The notes beneath the pieces are model-generated. The model worked only from the letters and a program-made list of their open reading frames with translations. It searched no databases and was not told the origin of the DNA. From assembly GCA_003864495.1 (NCBI GenBank), contig ML133379.1:1264979-1328978 (forward strand): a stretch of DNA of 64,000 nucleotides, written 5' to 3'. The position numbers and the translations under genes are program-made. This document shows, piece by piece, positions 55,587-64,000 of this stretch (its first letter is position 1; each line of letters starts with the position of its first letter). The stretch is from Nemopilema nomurai (lineage: Eukaryota > Cnidaria > Scyphozoa > Rhizostomeae > Rhizostomatidae).

Positions 55587-58476
55587 TTATGCAAATAATG
55601 TTTTGATGTTTAACACAAGTTTTGTTTTATCTATGTGCAACCGTGATTTTTGTCTTCCTTTGAGAATCCCTGATGTATTTCCAGTCATTAGTGCTGTTGA
55701 TCTCACAACCCGGATTGTATTGTCATTGTATCCAAAATGATGGAAATCTGGATTGTCATTGCGCCGGCCTAGCTTGGTTTGCCTGCCAAAGTATTGTTCT
55801 AGACAGTCTTGCGAAAAGAACTCAGATAAAACAAAGCCACAACCTTTAGCTAAAAGAAACGTTGTTGCGCTAATAAGGGATAAGACTGTTATATTTAGTC
55901 CTTTAAACGTTTGCTCTGAAAGAAACATTTTTGCTTTTTTAGGATCTGAAAATTTTCCTGGACTTTCTTGTTTACTTGATTTCCAGCTTTCCAAGTAAGA
56001 GAGAAAGTTGTCTTTCATTAAAAAAAAGCGTTCATCATTTTGTAAACGATAATGCTTGAGGAATTCTTTCCTTTTCCTTGAATACTCTATTTGATTTCTT
56101 ACATTACAGCAGTCAAAAAAAGATCAAGCATTTCACAAAACTCTGCTGTAGCACGATAATGTGAATGATAATACCTGTGTAGGACTTTTGCAACTATAGA
56201 GCTTAACATTTGGGCAGCCAATTAAATTTTCATCTTAGAATAAGGACTCAAGTGCAGATGCTCGCGGGTCAATCTTGGGACAAGATGAAGTCTACGGCTG
56301 AGGTCATAATTGTACACCTGCATTATGTGTTTTTTCTGATGTGTTTGACTCCACGTCAGTGTTTTTTCATTGTTCCACATGATTCTCGATTGCAAACCAA
56401 ATCCTGAATTATGTAAACAATTTCTTGATGTTTTCAATAAATTTGGGGGGGGGTGTATTGAGGTCTGCAAAGAAGTAGATATGACGGTGTTTTGCATAAA
56501 GATTCACAACACAATGTGTTACCTTATTCCCTGTTTTGTCTCCCATTTTTTTGTGCAGCTTGTAAATTTTCCTATTTGCTGATGCACCATCACTCACAAC
56601 AGCTAACACCCACATATTACATGCCTTCTCCAAGTAGAAAACACAGTTCCAAAAGATTGGCAAAAGCTGGAATCAATTTACTAATGTTGTTGCAAAGTTA
56701 GGAAATGAGTATTTGAGATCTGTACAGATCCCTATCAAGTAGATTACCAGCATATGTGTTGCTAAGGATGTCTCTTTCTCAGCACTAGCAAAATTCAGGT
56801 GGTCAGAATCACCAAGGTCCTTGAAACCTACAAGCTGTTCAGAATGCTTGTCCCAGACATGATTATTCTTGATTTTCACTTCGTCAAACAAGACAACAAT
56901 ATATCTCTGAACGTCAAAGAGATTTGAAGTAATAGATGATAGCTCTTCAATGATCTGCTTGTTAAAACCCTGCTTAGGTTTCACCACATTTCTATAATCT
57001 CTAAGGGTTCTTTTGCTTGGTAGCTTCAATAACCCACGTGATCTGAGCTCTTCATAAGCAGATAGTGATTTTGCAGCAATTGAGTTGAGAGTGAGAATGG
57101 AATTACCATTGAATGATACCTAATTCATTTTTCATTTCTTTTCCAAGCTTGTTGTTGTTGTCAATGTCAGTTTTAATGTTTTCAATCTGTCTTTTTAAAT
57201 CTTTACATTCTAATATTTGGTTTTGTAAAACTAGTTTCAATTTCTCTGGCCTTGTTCTTGAAACTGGGGCTTTAATTTTAGCTTTGGACAAGACTTTTTA
57301 TCCTTTTTTGCGAGGTTGCGCAGGAATGCAGTTTTCACAAGTTTCTTTCTCTGAAAGAAGTTTGCAATTCTTTGATCTAAATAATCTTTACTATGATCTT
57401 GAGCTTCATTTCCACCTTGAAAGTTGTTTTCAAATGGGTCAATTTGTCTTGCAACAGAATGTCTATTGAAAAACATGAAACTTGTCCACACTTTCACAAA
57501 CAGTAAGCTTTAATAGTCCTTGCAAAAATGATGCTATACTGTGAACTCTGATGTTTTTTATACTTTTTCTAAATGTAATGGTCAACTGGTAAAGAGAATC
57601 CAAAAACAGTCACTGCAAAGTTAAGACTTTTATCAACATTTACTTTAATTTTGCTAGCAATAAATCCTTTTTTTTCCTTTCAAAGATATAACTGCTATCA
57701 TTAAGTTTTCGGTCCCACCCATTTAATTCCAGCTATTCAGAAAATAAATCAAAACTTTTGCATGCTTGCTTTGGCTCAATGGCACCTCTTGATTTTCACA
57801 TTTCTCAATTTGCAAAAAACTTGAACTCCTTGGTTCTGTATCTTTTTCAAATGACTTTTTCGGCAAATTTTGCGATGGTAAACTTCCAAACCTGACTTTC
57901 TTTCTGTCAACACCTGTAGAGAAATCATAACACAAAATAAATAACAGCGTTCGCCTAATAACGCCAAGAAAGCCAAAATAATTTGATTTTCTGGTCAAAC
58001 GCTATTGAATTTGTCAGCTGTGGCGGAAATTATGGATAAATTGAGAGCCAAATTCCCCCTCCCCGTTTTAGTATGACTGGAAAAACTTTTCTCAAAAATA
58101 AAAAGCGTTGACCTATTAATACAGTACAAAATTAAGCAGGTAACTCAGAAATCCACTGTGCAGGGCTCGCCACACCACACAAAACCCATAATTCTGCTGA
58201 TTCTAGAGTTTTGAATAATATACCGTTGATTTTTGCATACTCACTATGTTCAATGTCTTCTGGAGCAAAATGCAATTCGCAAATATGCAATGAATCTCGC
58301 GCTTTCTGCTCTTTGAACGAGGGATGTTTCTTTTTATTTCGTTCAATAATTGCAATCCATTTTTTTCTTATAATTTTTGCCTCTGCGTCTATTGCGTTTG
58401 GAAGTTTAAAAATCCCAATACCTGGTTCCCTTCTGCTTGAACTACAGCCAAAAATTGAACAGTTTGCTCCCGGCAC
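55587..58476 (-). pseudogene. THAP-domain P-element-like transposase (THAP9-like), broken
   Basis: The first exon, from 58476, encodes a C2CH THAP zinc finger: Cys6, Cys11, Trp40, Cys66 and His69 (HICELHF). Later pieces at 57916-57723, 57497-57103, 57029-56673, 56663-56222 and 56018-55587 match the P-element/THAP9 transposase. They include a coiled region, FDEVKIKNNHVWDKHS (catalytic Asp region), LATHMLVIYLIGICTDLKY, VVSDGASANR and the C-terminal FSQDCLEQYFGRQ. Breaks: an in-frame TGA at about 56671-56673, a frame change in the G run at 56445-56453, and a missing base in the T5 run at 57295-57299. Terminal inverted repeats were not found. Human THAP9 is the domesticated relative. This copy is probably inactive, although two of the three breaks are in homopolymers. 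Confidence 0.85.
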
Positions 58477-59789
58477 TACTTGGTCATCATGTTTTTAAAG
58501 CACAACAACAAATAATCCAAGGTCGCAAAATTTTTGGTACACTCAAAGAGTCTGGGGCGAGAAAGCTCTTAATTGATCAACATGCGGCTCAGAATCGTTT
58601 GATCTGTGCCGACATTCCAGACCATTATTTTTCTATTAACTATGGTTGAACGCTCCTTATACCGTGTCACAAAATGGAATCTTTATGTAAAACTTCAATG
58701 CAGGCCTTAGACTGGCATCTGATGCGATACATTAATTAGCACATAAATTTCATAGGTCTGTCTGAAGTTGTGGCTAAGAATGGTCTTTTTCCTGACTTTT
58801 TGCCAAATACGGCAAAATGTGGCGAAATACGTCAAATACGGCAAAAGATGAATTATATAGCGAAAGAACAGCAATAAAAGCCTAAGTTCTTTGACGGCAT
58901 CATACACATCCACTTTTGCAGATCCAGGGCGGAAGGCAGGCCACCATACAGAAGAAAAACAGAAATCTGTCTAATGGTTTCTGTATATCAGAACACCTCC
59001 ACTGTATATCATGTAAAAAATACACCACTACGAGCTGCTATAGGATCCTAATTCAAACTATAATTATTTCAAAATTTCGTTGAATATCACTTTTGTCCTG
59101 CCTAAATTTGAAAAGTGTAACAAAAAAACGAAGCATAGGTGTGGTGCATTATTGTGTAATTGAGGAGTTAAGAACATTATTGAACAAAATGTTTATTATA
59201 TGAAGATTTAAAGAGAAGGGTGTTCATTTATAGCAGCAGTTAATGACTATATTTTGCATAACTATGTAAAAATTTTCAGTTATCAACATTTTATCAAACG
59301 GAAAAATTTAGAATGGAGTTTCACAGCTAATTATAATTTGTAGATGTAATGAAGTTAACACGCGATACGATGAACTACTGAACGATCCATAATGTTATGA
59401 ACAACTATAATGCCTGCAGCAAAACAACGGTAAGAGAATTTCATTGTATTACAGAACTACCTATTAAAACAGTCTTTTGCAAATTTTAATTTGTATTTGA
59501 ATTTAGAAAGCATATTTTGCTGTACAATAACAGTAACATGATTTAAAGCTTATTTTGACCAATATACGATTAAATATTCACATTCTCCGAATATGGTTGA
59601 TATCCTCTCATCTCCTTCTTGAGAAAGTCTAAATGGTTTTCGGTTAGTTTCGTTTTGATGTCTGGGGACGTTTTTATTCTTTGGTTCCAAATGTATGGGT
59701 ACTTGTGAAATATACATGAAAATATCATGTAGTAGAATTTCTTTGCCATTTTCTTTCTTGTTATCGCCATTCGAAAAGCTTTTCATTTG
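58477..59789. other. Spacer without recognised gene
   Basis: Several short frames are present on both strands, including 59550-59786 minus, but none has a known motif. A near-perfect repeat of AAATACGGCAAAA/CAAATACGGC occurs at 58803-58845. Confidence 0.4.
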
Positions 59790-62700
59790 TTAAGGCCAAC
59801 ATGATAACGAAGTTAACACATAAATAAGGCTAAAACAAAAACAAGGCTGAAAAGAAGACAAAGCTAGGGTTTTTAGAAACATAAAAAGCTCAAATGAAAG
59901 CAAGGGTAAAGCCAAGAATGAGTTTAACATGAAAACAAAGCTGAGAAAACCGAGGCTGAAACGAACACAAAACTAGGGCTTTTACCATAAAAACAGGCAG
60001 ACATAATAACGAGGCCAACATGAAACCAAGGAAGAAGCAGAAATAGGCCAGCGCTTTAAGAACAAAGAACAAAGTTAACATAAAAACAAGGCAAAAAAAT
60101 AACAGGGACGAAACAAAAACAAAGCTCGGATTCTAAACATGAAAACGAGGCTAGCAAGACAACGAGACAAGCATGGAAACGATGCAAGGACGAAAATGAG
60201 ACCAAAACAAATACCAGGTTTTGGCTTTTAGAACCAAAACGAGGCTAGCATGAAAACGAGGCTAGGACAAAAACCGGGCTAAAACGAAAAAAGGCTGGGG
60301 TATTTTGCATCGAAACGAGACAAGCATGCAAACGAGGCAAGGACGAAAAAAGGGCCAAAGCAAATACCAGGCTTTGGCTTTCAGCACCAAATCGAGGCTA
60401 GCATGAATACGAGGCTAAAACAAAAACAAGGCTCAAAGGAGGTTAGGGCATTCAGCACCATATTTAGGCTAGTTTGGAAACGAGGCTAGGGCATTAATAA
60501 ACAAAACGAGGCTAAGATGGAAACGAGGCAAGAATCAAAACGGGGCTAAAACGAAAACAAGGCTAGGGTAATTAGCATCGAAACGAGACTAGCATGAAAA
60601 TGAGGCTAGGAAAAAATCGGGGCTAAAAAGAAAACAAGGTTAGGTATTTTGGCACCAAAACGAGTCTAGGTTAGAAACGAGGCTAGAAAAAAACGAGGCT
60701 AAACTAAAAACGAGGCTATGGCTTTACGCATCAAAACATGGTTAGCATGAAAACGAAGCTAGGACAAAATCGGACTAAAACGAAAACGAGGCAAGGTATT
60801 TTAGGACCAAAACGAGGCTAACATAGAAACGAGGCTAGTATAAAAATGGAGCTAAAACCAAAAATGAAGCTAGGTGTTTTCGCACCAAAACGAAGGAAGC
60901 ATGGAAAAGAAGCCATGTCAAAACGGGACTAAAACGAAAACAAGGCGAGGAATTCAGCATGGAAACATTACTAGCATGGAAACGAGGCATGAACGAAAAC
61001 GAGGGTAAAGAACAAAAACGAGGCTAGGGTTTTTAGCACCAAATCGAGGCTACCATGGAAACGAGGCTAGGACAAAAACGAGAGGTAGCATGTAAACGAG
61101 CCAAGGAAGAAAACGGGGCGAAACGAATACGAGGCTACGGCTTTTAGCACCAAATCGAGGCTAGCATGAAAATGAGGCTAGAAAAAATCGGGTCTAAAAA
61201 GAAAACGAGGCTAGGTATTCTATTACCAAAACGAGGCTATATTAGAAACGAGGCTAGAAGAAAAACGAGGCTAAAACGAAAACGAGGTTAGGTCTTTTAT
61301 AACCAAAATGAGGTTAAGTTTGGAACGATTCTAGGACCCAAAACGAGATTAAAAAAAAATGAGGCTAGGTCTTTTGGCACCAAATCGAGGCTGGCATGGA
61401 AACGAGGCTAGGACAAAAACGAAGGCTAGCATGTAAACGAGCCAAGGACGAAAACAGGGCCGAGTTTAATACGAGGCTATGGCTTTTAGCACCAAATCGA
61501 GGCAAAAACGTAAACGAGGCTAAGTATTTTAGCACAAAAACGGGGCTAAAATAAAAACGAGGTTAGGGCTTTTAGCACCAAATCGAGGCTAGCATGAAAA
61601 AAAGGCTAGCACAAAACGGGGCTAAAACGAAAACGAGGCTTTAGCTTCCAGCAGCAAAACACGGCTAGCATGAAAATGAGGCTAGGACAAATTCGTGGCT
61701 AAAACGAAAACGAGGCAAAATATTTTAGTAACAAAACGAAGCTGGCAAGGGAACATGGCTAGGAAAAAAATGGGGCTAAAACGAAAACGAAGCTAGGGCA
61801 TTTAGAACCAAAACAAGGCTAGCACGGAAACGAGTCTAGGACAAAAATGGGGCTAAAGCGAAAACTAGGTTAGTGTTTTTAGAAACAAAACAAGGCTAGC
61901 ATGGAAACGAGGCAAGGACGAAAACGATGGTAAAACTAAAACGAGGCTAGGGCTTTTAGCTCCAAATCGAGGTTAGCATGAAAATGAGGCTAGAAAAAAT
62001 TGGGTCTAAAAAGAAAACGAAGCTAGGTATTTTAGCACCAAAAAAAGGCTAGATTAGAAACGAGGCTAGGGCAAAAACGAGGCTAAAATGAAAATGAAGT
62101 TAGGTACTTTAGTACCAAAACGAAGCTAGCATGGAAACGAGTCTATGACAAAAAGGGGGCTAAAGCGAAAACAAGGTTAAAGTTTTTAGAACCAAAATGA
62201 GGCTAGAATGGAAACGAGGAAAGAAGGGAAACGAGGGTGAAAAGAAAACGAAGCTAGGGCTTTTAGCACCAAATCGAGGCTAGCATGAAAATGAGGCTAG
62301 GAAAAAATCGGGGCTAAAAAGAAAAAAAGGTTAGGTATTTTAGCACCAAAACGAGTCTAGGTTAGAAACGAGGCTAGGAAAAAACGGGGCTAATATGAAA
62401 ACGAGGTTAGCGATTATTGAACCAAAATGAAGCAAGCATGGAAACGAGTCAAGAACAACAACGAGGCTAAAACGAAAACGGGGCTGGGGTTTTTAGAACG
62501 AAAACGTGGATAGCATGGAAACGAGGCAAGGACGAAAACGAGGCCAAAACGAATACGAAGCTAGGGCATTTAGAACCAAAACGAGGCTACCATGGTAATG
62601 AGTCTAGGACAAAAATGGGGCTAAAGCGAAAACGAGGTTAGGGCTTTTAGCACCAAATCGAGGCTAGCATGAAAACAAGGCTAGCACAAAACGGGGCTAA

Positions 62701-64000
62701 AACGAAAACGAGGCTTTAGCTTCCAGCAGCAAAACACGGCTAGCATGAAAATGAGGCTAGGACAAATTCGTGGCTAAAACGAAAACGAGGCAAATATTTT
62801 AGTAACAAAACGAAGCTGGCAAGGGAACATGGCTAGGAAAAAAATGGGGCTAAAACGAAAACGAAGCTAGGGCATTTAGAACCAAAACAAGGCTAGCACG
62901 GAAACGAGTCTAGGACAAAAATGGGGCTAAAGCGAAAACTAGGTTAGTGTTTTTAGAAACAAAACAAGGCTAGCATGGAAACGAGGCAAGGACGAAAACG
63001 ATGGTAAAACTAAAACGAGGCTAGGGCTTTTAGCTCCAAATCGAGGTTAGCATGAAAATGAGGCTAGAAAAAATTGGGTCTAAAAAGAAAACGAAGCTAG
63101 GTATTTTAGCACCAAAAAAAGGCTAGATTAGAAACGAGGCTAGGGCAAAAACGAGGCTAAAATGAAAACGAAGTTAGGTACTTTAGTACCAAAACAAAAC
63201 TACCATAGAAACGAGTCTAGGACAAAAATGGGGCTAAAGCGAAAACGAGGTTAGGGTTTTTCGAACCAAAATGAGGCTAGAATAGAAACGACGAACGGAC
63301 GAGAAAAAGGGTAAAACGAAAACGAGGCTAGCGCTTTTAGCACCAAATCGAGGCTAGCATGGAAACGAGGCTAGGACAAAAACGGGGCTAAAACGAAAAA
63401 AGGCTGGGGTATTTTGCATCGAAACGAGACAAGCATGGAAACGAGGCAAGGACGAAAAAAGGGCCAAAGCAAATACCAGGCTTTGGCTTTCAGCACCAAA
63501 TCGAGGCTAGCATGAATACGAGGCTAAGACAAAAACAAGGCTCAAACGAGGTTAGGGCATTCAGCACCATATTTAGGCTAGTTTGGAAACGAGGCTAGGG
63601 CATTAATAAACAAAACGAGGCTAAGATGGAAACGAGGCAAGAATCAAAACGGGGCTAAAACGAAAACAAGGCTGGGGTAATTAGCATCGAAACGAGACTA
63701 GCATGAAAATGAGGCTAGGAAAAAATCGGGGCTAAAAAGAAAACAAGGTTAGGTATTTTGGCACCAAAACGAGTCTAGGTTAGAAACGAGGCTAGAAAAA
63801 AACAAGGCTAGTATGGAAACAAGTCTAGGACCAAAATGGGGCTAAAATGAAAACGAAACTAGGGCATTTAGAACCAAAACGAGGCTACCATGAAAAGGAG
63901 GTTAGAAAAAATCGGGTCTAAAAAGAGAACGAAGCTAGGTTTTTTAGCACCAAAACGAGGCTAGATTAGAAACGAGGCTATGGAAAAACGAGGCTAAATG
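59790..64000. repeat. Minisatellite of 16-17-bp units with higher-order duplications
   Basis: More than 4.2 kb, reaching the window edge, is built from variants of a 16-17-bp unit: AAACGAGGCTAGCATGG, AAACGAGGCTAGGACAA, AAACGGGGCTAAAACGA and AAACGAGGCTAGGGC, the last followed by TTTTAGCACC. Four to five of these form a loose higher-order repeat of about 75-80 bp. Copies are worn toward the left edge and cleaner inside. Two larger internal duplications are visible: 61620-62110 recurs at about 62695-63180 (offset 1075) and 60290-60680 recurs at about 63400-63800 (offset 3109). It is non-coding. Confidence 0.95.

Noticed and set aside
59890..60081. Minus-strand frame rich in Phe and Leu
   Set aside because: It lies in the left edge of the minisatellite and follows its repeat composition.

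Overview
The window is animal nuclear DNA. Its genes are split by GT-AG introns with short exons, it is AT-rich, and it carries Penelope-like, RTE-like, P-element-like and LINE sequences. The gene set (INO80, THUMPD3, RCHY1, a group III-type phospholipase A2) and the repeat mix fit an invertebrate. An anthozoan cnidarian such as a stony coral is my best guess, but no single feature proves the phylum.

Layout. At 1-0.5 kb there may be a minus-strand first exon with a P2RX7-zinc-domain-like motif. At 1.2-11.45 kb lies the 3' two-thirds of INO80 on the plus strand (ATPase domain to C-terminus). Convergent to it at 12.2-14.5 kb is a complete three-exon THUMPD3 on the minus strand, followed by an intronless, frameshifted RCHY1-like gene at 16.1-16.7 kb. 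From 18 to 26.5 kb is a repeat-rich block: a Penelope-like element between inverted pseudo-LTRs, a second Penelope fragment, an RTE-type endonuclease fragment, a tRNA-derived sequence, a TA-flanked MITE and an old LINE reverse transcriptase. From 27.38 to 33.83 kb is one 6.45-kb DNA transposon with an intact three-exon, 813-residue transposase-like gene of a kind I cannot name. From 34.9 to 46.0 kb is a many-exon coiled-coil gene whose introns hold a 39-bp tandem array, a pseudo-LTR and a degraded MITE. From 48.0 to 53.3 kb is a three-exon secreted phospholipase A2-like gene. From 55.6 to 58.5 kb is a broken THAP/P-element transposase. From 59.8 kb to the end is a minisatellite built from about 16-17-bp units, with internal duplications near 1 kb and 0.4 kb.

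The host genes have no shared pathway: INO80 remodels chromatin, THUMPD3 methylates tRNA, RCHY1 is a ubiquitin ligase. Several reading frames that should be intact are broken by single bases, mostly in homopolymers (INO80 three times, RCHY1 once). This points to assembly indels or to decayed copies, and it should be settled before any gene here is called a pseudogene. The least explained parts are the 6.45-kb transposon and the phospholipase-like protein with altered calcium-site residues.
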